Source: an uncultured Pelagibacteraceae bacterium
GTDB lineage: Bacteria > Pseudomonadota > Alphaproteobacteria > Pelagibacterales > Pelagibacteraceae
Direction of reading: 5' to 3'
Length of the DNA stretch: 46,924 nt
Assembly: GCA_902535255.1 (NCBI GenBank)
Contig: CACASQ010000005.1
Coordinates: 1-46,924 of the forward strand
The notes beneath the pieces are model-generated. The model worked only from the letters and a program-made list of their open reading frames with translations, made no database searches and was not told where the DNA came from. This document shows positions 32,553-40,752 of this stretch, piece by piece (positions within the stretch are counted from its first letter, which is position 1; every line of letters begins with the position of its first letter). Made by a program: the position numbers and the translations under genes.

Positions 32553-33545
32553 TTACATTTTTTTCATCAAACACTCGGCTATTTGCACAGTATTTAACGC
32601 CGCTCCTTTTAATAAGTTGTCAGAAACAACCCATAAATTTATTGCTTTTATATTGGAATGATCTTTCCTAATTCTAGATATATAAGTTGTGTGCTCACCC
32701 TCAGCCTCTAGAGGAGTAATATATCCTCCATCTTTGTGTTCATCGATGACTTTACAACCAGGAGCACTTTTTAATATTTTTCTGATGTTCTCAAAATCAT
32801 ATAAGTTATCGAATTCAATGTTTATTGATTCAGAGTGACCAGTTTTTACTGGAACTCTTACACATGTCGCAGAAACTTCAATTTCTTTATCAAGAATTTT
32901 TTTTGTCTCGTTAGTCATTTTTAATTCTTCTTTGGTGTATCCATCTTTTTCAAAACTATCAATATGAGGAATTAAATTAAAAGCAATTTGTTTTGTAAAA
33001 TTTATTGACTTAATTTCTTTTCCATTTAAATAATCTTTAGATTGATTAAAAAGTTCATCCATCGGTGCTTTGCCTGCACCTGAAACTGCTTGGTATGTCG
33101 AAACAATTACTCTTTTAATTTTGTATTCATCATGTAATGGTTTTAAAGGAAGAACCATTTGCATAGTAGAACAGTTGGGATTTGAAATAATATTCTTATG
33201 GTGATTCAATGCATCCGGGTTTACCTCTGGCACCACAAGTGGAACATCTTTTTGCATTCTAAAATAACTTGAATTATCAATTACGATTGTTTTTTTTGCT
33301 GCTTTAGGCACCCAATCTTTAGCTATCTGGCTTCCAGCGGCAAAAAAGGTGATTTGAGCTTTTGAAAAATTGTAGTCTTCCAAATTTTCAATTTTGATTT
33401 CTTTATTTTTAAATTTTATTTTTTTTCCAGCACTTTTTGAAGATGCTATTAAAAAAAGATCGTCAATAGGCAGGTTAGATTTTTCTAAAATTTCTATTGT
33501 TTTTCTTCCTACGTTTCCTGAGGCCCCAATTATAGCAAAATTCAT
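32553..33545 (-). CDS. asd: Aspartate-semialdehyde dehydrogenase
   Basis: Makes aspartate semialdehyde, the branch point to lysine/diaminopimelate, threonine and methionine. 330 residues. N-terminal NADP motif G-A-S-G-N-V-G (7-13). Catalytic Cys125 in N-P-N-C-S-T and the V-P-V-K-T-G-H-S-E-S segment with the active-site His are in place. It sits between leuB and sdhC in the run; pairing with leuCDB is common in proteobacteria. Confidence 0.96.
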   Translation of the reverse strand: MNFAIIGASGNVGRKTIEILEKSNLPIDDLFLIASSKSAGKKIKFKNKEIKIENLEDYNFSKAQITFFAAGSQIAKDWVPKAAKKTIVIDNSSYFRMQKDVPLVVPEVNPDALNHHKNIISNPNCSTMQMVLPLKPLHDEYKIKRVIVSTYQAVSGAGKAPMDELFNQSKDYLNGKEIKSINFTKQIAFNLIPHIDSFEKDGYTKEELKMTNETKKILDKEIEVSATCVRVPVKTGHSESINIEFDNLYDFENIRKILKSAPGCKVIDEHKDGGYITPLEAEGEHTTYISRIRKDHSNIKAINLWVVSDNLLKGAALNTVQIAECLMKKM

Positions 33546-33556
33546 AATTGTATACT

Positions 33557-34660
33557 TTATTTCAATTTAGCGATAATTGCATCACCCATCTCTTTGGTGG
33601 AAACCTCTCTCATATTTTTTGACATTATATCTTTGGTTCTTAATCCTTCATCAAGAACGTTTTGAACAGCTTTATCAAGTTGATCTGCTTCATTTTCAAG
33701 ATCTAAGGAATATCTTAGTGCCATTGATAAGCTTAGGATAGTAGCAATTGGGTTAGCAATATTTTTTCCTTCGATATCTGGCGCAGAACCGTGGACTGGT
33801 TCATAAAGTGATCTAATTCTTCCATTTTTATCTTTGATACCCAATGAGGCTGAAGGCAAAAGACCAAGTGAGCCAGTTAACATTGCGGCCTCATCAGATA
33901 ACATATCTCCAAATAAATTATCAGCTAAAATTACATCAAATTGTTTAGGGTATCTTAAAAGCTGCATTGCACAATTATCAGCTAACATATGATTTAATTC
34001 GACCTTTTTAAATTCCTTATCTTTTATAGCTTGAACCTCTTCTCTCCATAAAACACCGGCCTCCATTACATTTGATTTTTCGCATGACGTAACTTTATTT
34101 TTTCTTTTTTTGGCTAAATCAAATGCCACACGTGCTATCCTATGAATTTCTGAAGTGGTATACATATGAGTATTAACACCTTTTCTTTGATTATTTTCCA
34201 TTGGCTCTATACCACGCGGTTCTCCAAAGTAAATTCCGCCTGTTAATTCTCTTACAATCATTATATCTAAACCAGAAACTATCTCTGGCTTAAGTGTTGA
34301 AGAGTTAACTAATTGTTTAAAACAGATGGCAGGTCTTAAATTTGCAAATAATTTTAATTCTTTTCTGAGTTTTAAAAGCGCCCGCTCTGGTTTTTTTGAG
34401 AACTCTAGATTATCCCACTTAGGACCCCCGCACGCTCCCAATATAACAGCATCGGACTCTAAAGATTTATAGAAAACTTCATCTGTAATTGGAACTTTGT
34501 TCGCATCAATAGATGCGCCTCCAATTAATTCTTGGTTTAAAACAAAATCTAGAGATTTTGTCTTATTCATCCATTCCAATATTTTTCTTACTTCAGCAAT
34601 TACCTCGGGGCCTATTCCGTCGCCAGGTAAAAGCAAAATTTTCCTTGTTTTATTAGACAT
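33557..34660 (-). CDS. leuB: 3-isopropylmalate dehydrogenase
   Basis: NAD-dependent oxidative decarboxylation of 3-isopropylmalate in leucine synthesis. 367 residues. N-terminal [11 protein letters not shown], then E-L-T-G-G-I-Y-F-G (family signature), the metal-binding [10 protein letters not shown], and E-P-V-H-G-S-A-P-D. Overlaps the end of leuD by 8 bases. Confidence 0.97.
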   Translation of the reverse strand: MSNKTRKILLLPGDGIGPEVIAEVRKILEWMNKTKSLDFVLNQELIGGASIDANKVPITDEVFYKSLESDAVILGACGGPKWDNLEFSKKPERALLKLRKELKLFANLRPAICFKQLVNSSTLKPEIVSGLDIMIVRELTGGIYFGEPRGIEPMENNQRKGVNTHMYTTSEIHRIARVAFDLAKKRKNKVTSCEKSNVMEAGVLWREEVQAIKDKEFKKVELNHMLADNCAMQLLRYPKQFDVILADNLFGDMLSDEAAMLTGSLGLLPSASLGIKDKNGRIRSLYEPVHGSAPDIEGKNIANPIATILSLSMALRYSLDLENEADQLDKAVQNVLDEGLRTKDIMSKNMREVSTKEMGDAIIAKLK

Positions 34661-35261
34661 TATTTAGAACCCATGGTTTAGTGTTTTGTAATTTTTTTTC
34701 ATACTCATCTATTTTAGAAATTTTTTCCATTGAAAGTGCTATATCATCGAGCCCTTCGATCAAACATTTCTTTTTAAAAGCATCAAGTTCAAACTTTGCA
34801 ACTTTATTTCCATATTTTATTTCTTGCTTCTGTAAACTTATTTCAATTTCTTCTTTTCTTTTTGAGTAGTCTGCTAACTCAGTGACAATTTTATCATCAA
34901 TCTTAATTGGTAGTATTCCGTTTTTAAAACAGTTATTATAAAAAATATCTGCAAAACTTGAACTTATCACGCTCTTAATGCCAAAATCAGATAGGGCCCA
35001 TGGAGCATGCTCTCTAGATGAGCCACATCCAAAATTTTTTCCTGCTATAAGAATTTTAGATTTATTGTAAGGTTCCTTGTTAAGAATAAAATCAATATTT
35101 TTTTTTCCATTTTCATCATAACGCATTTCATAAAATAGACTTTTTCCCAAACCTGTTCTTTTAATTGTTTTAAGAAACTGCTTTGGAATAATCATATCTG
35201 TATCGATATTTTGTAATGATAAATATGATGGGATGGATCTTAAGTCGTTAAATTTTTCCAT
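34653..35261 (-). CDS. leuD: 3-isopropylmalate dehydratase small subunit
   Basis: Swivel domain of isopropylmalate isomerase, active with LeuC. 202 residues. [12 protein letters not shown] near residue 20, [14 protein letters not shown] near residue 75 and [12 protein letters not shown] match the family. One base separates it from leuC. Confidence 0.97.
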   Translation of the reverse strand: MEKFNDLRSIPSYLSLQNIDTDMIIPKQFLKTIKRTGLGKSLFYEMRYDENGKKNIDFILNKEPYNKSKILIAGKNFGCGSSREHAPWALSDFGIKSVISSSFADIFYNNCFKNGILPIKIDDKIVTELADYSKRKEEIEISLQKQEIKYGNKVAKFELDAFKKKCLIEGLDDIALSMEKISKIDEYEKKLQNTKPWVLNNV

Positions 35262-35262
35262 T

Positions 35263-36660
35263 CTAAATTTCTCTCACGTCTGATAAGTGGCCTTTAATTG
35301 CAGCTGCAATAGCCATACCTGGGCTGACTAAATGCGTTCTCCCTCCACGACCTTGTCTGCCCTCAAAATTTCTGTTCGATGTTGATGCACATCTTTCTTT
35401 GGGCTTTAATTGATCAGGATTCATACCTAAACACATAGAGCACCCTGGTTCTCTCCACTCAAAGCCTGCGTCTTTAAAAATTTTATCAATTCCCTCTTTT
35501 TCTGCCTGTTCTTTGACTAATCCAGATCCTGGAACAACCATCGCACTAACATTTTGAGCAATTTTTTTACCTTTTAAAAGATCTGCTGCTATTCTCAAAT
35601 CCTCTATTCTTCCATTGGTGCAGCTTCCTATAAAAATTTTATCAATTTTAATTTCTGAAATCTTAGTGTTTGCTTTTAAACCCATATAATCAAGAGATCT
35701 TCTCATGGCCATTTTTCTGTCTTCGTTTTTCTCTTTTTCTGGATCTGGTACAAAACCAGTAACAGGTGACACATCTTGAGGAGATGTTCCCCAAGTGACT
35801 AGGGGTTCTATATTTTCTCCATCAATATTCACTTCTTTATCGAATTTACAGTTTTTGTCTGAATATAAAGTCTTCCAAAATTCTACAGCTTTTATCCAAT
35901 TTTCACCTTTTGGTGACATCGTTTTACCTTTTAGATAATTGAATGTTTTTTCATCTGGCGCAATTAAACCTGCTCTTGCGCCTGCTTCAATAGTCATATT
36001 GCAAATGGTCATTCTCTCTTCCATGCTTAAACCTTTGATCACATCACCAGCAAATTCAACTACATATCCGGTTCCGCCTGCGGTTCCGATTGTACCTATA
36101 ATTTTTAAAATTACGTCTTTAGCAGTAACCCCTTTGGGTAAATTTCCATTTACGTTAATTCTTAAATTTTTTGATTTTTTTTGCATCAAGGTTTGTGTGG
36201 CAAGCACATGCTCAACTTCAGATGTTCCAATTCCAAACGCTAATGCTCCAAATGCTCCATGTGTTGCTGTGTGGCTATCACCACATACAATTACTGTTCC
36301 TGGCTGAGTGAAGCCTTGTTCAGGTCCTATAATATGTACAATTCCTTGACGTTTATCATTAACGTCGAATAATTCTACTCCAAAGTCCTTACAATTTTTT
36401 CTTAATGTTTCAACTTGTATTCTAGAATCTTCATCATTTATCCCTTTGGATCTATCAGTTGTTGGAACGTTGTGATCAGGTACTGCGAGAGTCAATTCTG
36501 GTCGTCTAACTTTTCTTTTCTGTAATCTAAGCCCTTCAAATGCTTGGGGACTTGTGACTTCGTGAACTAAATGTCTATCCACGTAAATTAATGACGTGCC
36601 ATCGCTCTGCTCATGAACAAGATGGTTTTCCCATATCTTATCGTATAGTGTTTTTGACAT
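35263..36660 (-). CDS. leuC: 3-isopropylmalate dehydratase large subunit
   Basis: Aconitase-family subunit with a [4Fe-4S] cluster; isomerises 2- to 3-isopropylmalate. 465 residues. Cluster ligands appear in G-S-C-T-N-G-R and [22 protein letters not shown] and the final S-P-G-M-A-A-A-A-like stretch are conserved. It starts 5 bases after rplS, leaving no room for a leucine leader peptide or attenuator. Confidence 0.97.
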   Translation of the reverse strand: MSKTLYDKIWENHLVHEQSDGTSLIYVDRHLVHEVTSPQAFEGLRLQKRKVRRPELTLAVPDHNVPTTDRSKGINDEDSRIQVETLRKNCKDFGVELFDVNDKRQGIVHIIGPEQGFTQPGTVIVCGDSHTATHGAFGALAFGIGTSEVEHVLATQTLMQKKSKNLRINVNGNLPKGVTAKDVILKIIGTIGTAGGTGYVVEFAGDVIKGLSMEERMTICNMTIEAGARAGLIAPDEKTFNYLKGKTMSPKGENWIKAVEFWKTLYSDKNCKFDKEVNIDGENIEPLVTWGTSPQDVSPVTGFVPDPEKEKNEDRKMAMRRSLDYMGLKANTKISEIKIDKIFIGSCTNGRIEDLRIAADLLKGKKIAQNVSAMVVPGSGLVKEQAEKEGIDKIFKDAGFEWREPGCSMCLGMNPDQLKPKERCASTSNRNFEGRQGRGGRTHLVSPGMAIAAAIKGHLSDVREI

Positions 36661-36665
36661 TTATT

Positions 36666-37175
36666 TTATTTTTTTTCGCTAGTTGACTTTTTAGCTTTAG
36701 CTTCGACTTTTGCAGCCTCTTTTTTTACATCTTCAACTTTAGTTTCTTGCTTAACAGGCTCGATCGTTTTGACTTTTGGTTCATCAGGCTTAACTGAAAC
36801 ATCGACGCCAATTTTCTTTTTAATTTTTTCAGCAATCCTAGCTGATTTTCCTTTTCTATCTCTTAAATAATAAAGTTTTGCTCTTCTTACTTTTCCTGAT
36901 CTGATTACTTTAATTGAGTCTACGTTAGGACTATAAAGAGCAAATGTTCTTTCAACGCCTTCGCCAAAAGAAATTTTTCTGACTGTAAAAGAAGAGTTTA
37001 TATCTCTATTTTTTTTTGCAATACAAACACCTTCGAAGTATTGAATTCTCTCTCTTTTACCTTCTATAATTTTTACACCAACTTTTATTGTATCCCCTGG
37101 AGAAAAGTCTGTAATCTTTTTGTTGGCAACTATTTTTTTAATTGCTGCTTTATTTATATCTTCAATATTTTTCAT
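36666..37175 (-). CDS. rplS: 50S ribosomal protein L19, C-terminally extended
   Basis: Binds at the interface of 50S and 30S. 169 residues, against about 115-130 for most L19. The core (residues 1 to about 118) has [30 protein letters not shown] and [11 protein letters not shown]. The last 45 residues are a low-complexity Lys/Glu/Val/Ala tail, probably disordered. Its start overlaps trmD by 14 bases. Confidence 0.95.
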   Translation of the reverse strand: MKNIEDINKAAIKKIVANKKITDFSPGDTIKVGVKIIEGKRERIQYFEGVCIAKKNRDINSSFTVRKISFGEGVERTFALYSPNVDSIKVIRSGKVRRAKLYYLRDRKGKSARIAEKIKKKIGVDVSVKPDEPKVKTIEPVKQETKVEDVKKEAAKVEAKAKKSTSEKK

Positions 37176-37863
37176 TTTTTTTCTCTAAATATTTTTTCCA
37201 AAGATCAGGTCTCTGGCGTCGTGTTATAGCCTCTGATTGAGACAAACGCCACCCTTTTATTTTAGCATGATCGCCTGAAAATAGGACCTCTGGTGGGCTT
37301 TTGCCTTCCCATTCCCTTGGTTTAGTATATTGAGGATATTCTAAAAGGTAATTTTCAAAACTTTCCTCTTTAACAGAATCTTTATTTCCTAATACTCCAG
37401 GTAATAGTCTAATTAAAGCATCAACAAATACAAATGATGCTGGCTCTCCCCCGGACAAAATAAAGTCCCCTAAACTATATTCCTCAATATTTCGTGTCTC
37501 TAAAAGTCTTTGGTCAACTCCCTCGAAGTGACCACAGATAAGGTTTAAGTTTTTTTCTTTACTTAAAGATCTTGCAATATTTTGATCAAATTTTTTACCT
37601 CTAGGAGATAAGTAAATAATTTTTTCACCATTTTTTATATTCTGATCAAGTGCAGATGCGATTATATCAGGACGTAAAAGCATTCCGCTACCACCTCCAA
37701 AAGGTGTGCCATCTACTACACCATGTTTATCTTTGGAATAGTCCCTTATGTTGACAACTTTTAAGTTCCAAATTCTGTTTTCTTTTGCCTTTTTAAATAT
37801 TCCAATATCTAAAGGGCCGGGAAACAGATCTGGGTATAAAGTAAAAATTTTTACTTCTAGCAT
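37162..37863 (-). CDS. trmD: tRNA (guanine-N1)-methyltransferase TrmD
   Basis: SAM-dependent m1G37 methylation of tRNA, preventing +1 frameshifts. SPOUT fold with trefoil knot. 233 residues. F-T-L-Y-P-D-L-F at the N-terminus, then [17 protein letters not shown] and the knot/SAM region [14 protein letters not shown]. The C-terminal R-R-Q-R-P-D-L helix region is present. Follows rpsP by 17 bases; rimM, normally in between, is absent. Confidence 0.97.
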   Translation of the reverse strand: MLEVKIFTLYPDLFPGPLDIGIFKKAKENRIWNLKVVNIRDYSKDKHGVVDGTPFGGGSGMLLRPDIIASALDQNIKNGEKIIYLSPRGKKFDQNIARSLSKEKNLNLICGHFEGVDQRLLETRNIEEYSLGDFILSGGEPASFVFVDALIRLLPGVLGNKDSVKEESFENYLLEYPQYTKPREWEGKSPPEVLFSGDHAKIKGWRLSQSEAITRRQRPDLWKKYLEKKNEKY

Positions 37864-37880
37864 CTGTAATTACCTTTTGG

Positions 37881-38405
37881 TTAAGCTTTTTTGTCTTCCT
37901 TCTTTGGCTCTTCCTTTTTAGCTTCTGCTTTAGGTTGTTCCTTTTTAGGTTCTTCCTTCTTTGGCTCTTCCTTTTTAGCTTCTGCTTTAGGTTGTTCCTT
38001 TTTAGGTTCCTCTTTTTTTGCATCAGCTTTTTGTTCCGGCTTTTTACCGTCAGCTGCTGGGGCATCCTTCTTTATTTCCTCTTTTTTGTCTCCTTCAGCT
38101 TTTTTTCTATCTTTTTTAGGAATAGCCTTTTGAGGATTGTTTCCAGGTTTTGGCATTGGCATTAGTTGCACCTCTCCTAATAATCTAGAAACTCTCATAG
38201 TTGGCTGAGCTCCTTTACTCATCCAATATTTTACTCTTTCTGCTTCTACTTTAATTCTTTCCTTTTTATCTTTTGGAAGCAAAGGATTGTAAGAGCCAAT
38301 TTTTTCAATAAATTTTCCATCTCTTGGGTATCTACTGTCAGCAATTACAATTTTATAAATGGGTCTTTTTCTTACGCCGCCCATTGATAGTCTTATTCTT
38401 AACAT
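37881..38405 (-). CDS. rpsP: 30S ribosomal protein S16 with long repetitive tail
   Basis: Small-subunit assembly protein. The S16 core fills residues 1 to about 82 (M-L-R-I-R-L-S-M-G-G, R-P-I-Y-K-I-V-I-A-D-S-R, P-R-D-G-K-F-I-E-K-I-G-S-Y-N-P). Residues 83-174 are a charged Lys/Glu/Pro/Ala tail that doubles the usual length. The tail contains a 19-residue unit repeated twice (134-152 and 153-171) encoded by an exact 57-base tandem repeat. The tail is probably disordered; its role is unknown. It starts 10 bases after ffh. Confidence 0.95.
   Translation of the reverse strand: MLRIRLSMGGVRKRPIYKIVIADSRYPRDGKFIEKIGSYNPLLPKDKKERIKVEAERVKYWMSKGAQPTMRVSRLLGEVQLMPMPKPGNNPQKAIPKKDRKKAEGDKKEEIKKDAPAADGKKPEQKADAKKEEPKKEQPKAEAKKEEPKKEEPKKEQPKAEAKKEEPKKEDKKA
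37894..38007 (-). repeat. Perfect 57-base tandem repeat (two copies) in rpsP
   Basis: Bases 37894-37950 and 37951-38007 appear identical over all 57 positions, keeping frame and adding 19 residues per copy. Partly degraded related sequence continues to about 38040. Identity at the DNA level, including third codon positions, suggests a recent duplication by slippage or unequal exchange. Confidence 0.95.
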
Positions 38406-38415
38406 TTTATACCTT

Positions 38416-39768
38416 TCATTTTAGTTGATTAAGCATTTCATCTGGGATCATCCCAGATGGAATTTTTTTTCCTTGAGACATTTTTTTCATCATGTCTGAC
38501 ATCATTTTAAATTGTTTTAGTAGTTTATTAATTTTTGTAACATCTACACCTGCTCCTTTAGAAATTCGTTTTCGTCTTGATCCGCTAATAATTTTTGGAA
38601 TTTCTCTCTCATTTTTAGTCATTGATAAAATAATTGCTTCATTCTCAACTAGCATTTTTTCATCTATATTTGCTTGATCCATTTTTGCTTTCATTTTATT
38701 TACTCCTGGTAACATAGACATAACTCCCTCCATGCCACCCATTTTTTTCATTTGCCTTAACTGCGAAAGATATGAGTCCATTGTAAATATTCCTTTTTTT
38801 AATTCATCTTCTGTCTCTTTAATTTTTTCATCGCTTAAATCTTGTTGGGCTTTCTCTACTAGAGTTACTACATCACCCATTCCTAATATTCTATTGGCTA
38901 ATCGGTCTGGATGGAAAAGTTCAAGATCAGTAATTTTTTCTCCAACTCCAATATATTTAATTGGTTTACCAGTTACATGTTTCATGCTTAATGCTGCACC
39001 ACCACGAGCATCACCATCAACTCGTGTTAGAATAATTCCAGAAAGATTGACAGCAGCGTCAAATTCTTTTGCAACATTCACAGCAATTTGTCCTGTCAAT
39101 GAGTCAGCTACTAAAATTGTTTCAGCTGGTTTTGTTATATCTTTTATTTGCTTAATCTCAGACATCATCGGTAAATCTATCTGGGTTCTCCCTGCAGTAT
39201 CAAATATAACAATATCTGAACCATTGAGGTTAGCTGCATTTAGTGCTCTTTTAGTAATGTCTATCGGTTGTTGTTTTTCAACTATAGGCAAACATTGAAT
39301 TCCATTTGCTTCGGCAAGTAATTTAAGTTGTTCTTGAGCAGCTGGTCTGTAAACGTCTAAGCTAACTACCATAACTTTTTTTTTATAATTTTTTTCTATA
39401 TTTTTTGCTAACTTTGCTGCAGACGTAGTTTTACCTGAACCCTGTAATCCAACTAATAAAAGTGAAACTGGTGGAACAGCTTTGAAGTTAAGTTCTTCAT
39501 TTTTAGAGCCTAAAATATTAACTAGTTCATCATAAACAATTTTAACTATCATCTGACCAGCAGATGTTGATTTTATAATTTCTTTACCAATAGCTTTTGG
39601 TTTTACATTAGCTATAAACTCTTTAGTGACAGGAAGAGCTACGTCAGCCTCTAATAAAGCTAATCGTATCTCTTTTAAGCCAGAGTCAACTTGCTCCTCA
39701 GTCAATGAGGGAGCACTTTTTAGCTTAGAAAAAATACTTTCTAATTTATTTGTTAAATTTTCAAACAT
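38416..39768 (-). CDS. ffh: Signal recognition particle GTPase Ffh
   Basis: Protein part of SRP; binds signal sequences and 4.5S RNA and docks with FtsY. With the ATG at 39768 (M-F-E-N-L-T-N-K-L-E) it has 450 residues; an upstream in-frame start at 39795 would add nine unconserved residues. N domain, then G domain with G-L-Q-G-S-G-K-T-T, D-T-A-G-R and T-R-V-D-G-D-A-R-G-G-A, then the methionine-rich M domain (from about residue 325: M-K-K-M-G-G-M-E-G-V-M, M-M-S-D-M-M-K-K-M). First gene of a 14-gene run. Confidence 0.97.
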   Translation of the reverse strand: MFENLTNKLESIFSKLKSAPSLTEEQVDSGLKEIRLALLEADVALPVTKEFIANVKPKAIGKEIIKSTSAGQMIVKIVYDELVNILGSKNEELNFKAVPPVSLLLVGLQGSGKTTSAAKLAKNIEKNYKKKVMVVSLDVYRPAAQEQLKLLAEANGIQCLPIVEKQQPIDITKRALNAANLNGSDIVIFDTAGRTQIDLPMMSEIKQIKDITKPAETILVADSLTGQIAVNVAKEFDAAVNLSGIILTRVDGDARGGAALSMKHVTGKPIKYIGVGEKITDLELFHPDRLANRILGMGDVVTLVEKAQQDLSDEKIKETEDELKKGIFTMDSYLSQLRQMKKMGGMEGVMSMLPGVNKMKAKMDQANIDEKMLVENEAIILSMTKNEREIPKIISGSRRKRISKGAGVDVTKINKLLKQFKMMSDMMKKMSQGKKIPSGMIPDEMLNQLK

Positions 39769-39792
39769 TTTTATAACATCCAACACATATCG

Positions 39793-39870
39793 CACTAGTG
39801 GGCGAACCTTCGCTGACTAGTGTCGACACTCTTGTTTTCAAGAGCACCGCAAAAACATGTGTATTTGCGG
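39793..39870 (-). ncRNA. Three-hairpin structured leader (or small RNA) upstream of ffh
   Basis: Three consecutive stems fill the region. In minus-strand order they are: CCGCAAA/TTTGCGG (39847-39870); CTCTTG/CAAGAG with an AAAA loop (39829-39844); and a long stem pairing CACTAGT with ACTAGTG (39793-39822), enclosing an inner GCGAA/TTCGC stem across a small internal loop. A TTGACT -35-like element upstream supports minus-strand transcription into ffh. It lacks the 4.5S RNA core motif. Orientation and function are inferred. Confidence 0.5.
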
Positions 39871-39881
39871 AAAGTTTGTGG

Positions 39882-39910
39882 AAACTACAATTTGGGGTTT
39901 TAAAAGTCAA
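39882..39910 (-). promoter_or_regulatory. Possible promoter for the ffh operon
   Basis: On the minus strand TTGACT lies at 39910-39905. Candidate -10 hexamers are TAGTTT (39887-39882, 17-base spacing) or TGTAGT (39889-39884, 15-base spacing), both imperfect. Transcription would begin near 39875, just before the first hairpin, giving an ffh leader of about 105 bases. Confidence 0.4.
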
Positions 39911-39918
39911 TGAATAAT

Positions 39919-39924
39919 TATACT
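39919..39924 (+). promoter_or_regulatory. -10-like TATACT 8 bases before dapF
   Basis: TATACT ends exactly 8 bases before the dapF ATG at 39933, the same arrangement as before the DprE1-like gene. Transcription would begin at or next to the start codon, giving a leaderless mRNA. No clear -35 is seen. Confidence 0.4.
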
Positions 39925-39932
39925 AATCAATT

Positions 39933-40751
39933 ATGGCAACGATTAACGCATATAAAATGGATGGATTGGGTAATGATTTCATTATTATCGATAGAAGATC
40001 AAATCCTATCAACTTAACCAAAGATAAAATTATTGAGTTAGGAAAAAGAAGCAATATTGGTTTTGATCAAATAATTTTTATAGAAAAAGAAAAAGAGAAA
40101 TCTTTTCCAATAACAATTTTTAATTCTGACGGGGGTGAAGTAAGTGCTTGTGGAAATGGTTCAAGATGTGTTGCGTATCTTTTGAGTAAAAATTTAAATG
40201 TTAACCAAATTAAACTAAAAACAAGTAATCGTAGTCTTAATGCTAAAATTGTTGGAAATTTACTGGTAGAGCTTGAAATGGGAAAACCATTATTTAATTT
40301 TGAGGATATTCCGTTATCAAAAACAGTAAATCCTGCTGACGTATCGCTAAATGTAAAAGGCGAAAAATTTACTGGTGGATTTTGTCTAAATGTAGGAAAC
40401 CCCCACATAGTTTTTTTCGTAGATGATTGTTTTAAACACGATTTAAAAGCAATAGGACCTTTAATTGAAAATCATGAATTATTTCCCGAAAAAACAAATG
40501 TAACATTTGCTCAAGTTTTAGATAAAAGAAATATTTTAGTTAATGTCTGGGAAAGAGGTGCTGGGCTTACTAAAGCATGTGGAACAGCAGCTTGTGCAAC
40601 GGCCGTTGCTGGAAAAAATAACAAATTAGTAGAAAACAAAGTTGCTATTAAATTTAAAGAAGGGATCCTAAATATAGTTTTAGATGAAAAAAATAATATA
40701 TTTATGACTGGTCCAGTGTCAGAAATAAAAAATATAAAAGTAGAAATATAA
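39933..40751 (+). CDS. dapF: Diaminopimelate epimerase
   Basis: Interconverts LL- and meso-diaminopimelate for lysine and peptidoglycan synthesis; cofactor-free. 272 residues in two pseudo-symmetrical halves. The catalytic cysteine pair is in A-C-G-N-G-S-R-C and K-A-C-G-T-A-A-C. The N-terminal M-D-G-L-G-N-D-F is conserved, and G-N-P-H is mid-protein. The ATG at 39933 gives eight residues before M-D-G-L, matching the family. One base separates it from ftsY. Confidence 0.97.
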   Translation: MATINAYKMDGLGNDFIIIDRRSNPINLTKDKIIELGKRSNIGFDQIIFIEKEKEKSFPITIFNSDGGEVSACGNGSRCVAYLLSKNLNVNQIKLKTSNRSLNAKIVGNLLVELEMGKPLFNFEDIPLSKTVNPADVSLNVKGEKFTGGFCLNVGNPHIVFFVDDCFKHDLKAIGPLIENHELFPEKTNVTFAQVLDKRNILVNVWERGAGLTKACGTAACATAVAGKNNKLVENKVAIKFKEGILNIVLDEKNNIFMTGPVSEIKNIKVEI

Positions 40752-40752
40752 A

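Noticed and set aside
32533-32574. Upstream extension of sdhC from 32574
   Set aside because: Adds 14 unconserved residues and overlaps asd; the ATG at 32532 gives the family-typical N-terminus.
36661-36665. Leucine attenuator or leader peptide before leuCDB
   Set aside because: Only 5 bases separate rplS and leuC; no Leu-rich small frame or terminator fits.
37793-38133. Open frames in other registers across the S16 tail, including an Arg/Lys-rich repetitive minus-strand frame
   Set aside because: They arise because the 57-base repeat is a multiple of three and so stays open in every frame. The real frame is the S16 one, with a recognisable N-terminal core.
38732-39298. 188-codon plus-strand open frame opposite ffh
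   Set aside because: Antisense to a fully conserved Ffh G domain; composition is what the reverse strand of that gene would give, and no family is recognisable.
39829-39844. CTCTTG/CAAGAG hairpin as a rho-independent terminator
   Set aside because: No run of T follows the stem on either strand.
39793-39870. Structured region upstream of ffh as 4.5S SRP RNA or a tRNA
   Set aside because: The conserved SRP domain IV core (G-G-A-A-G plus A-G-C-A-G-C-C) is absent, and the stems do not make a cloverleaf although one arm contains GGTTCG.
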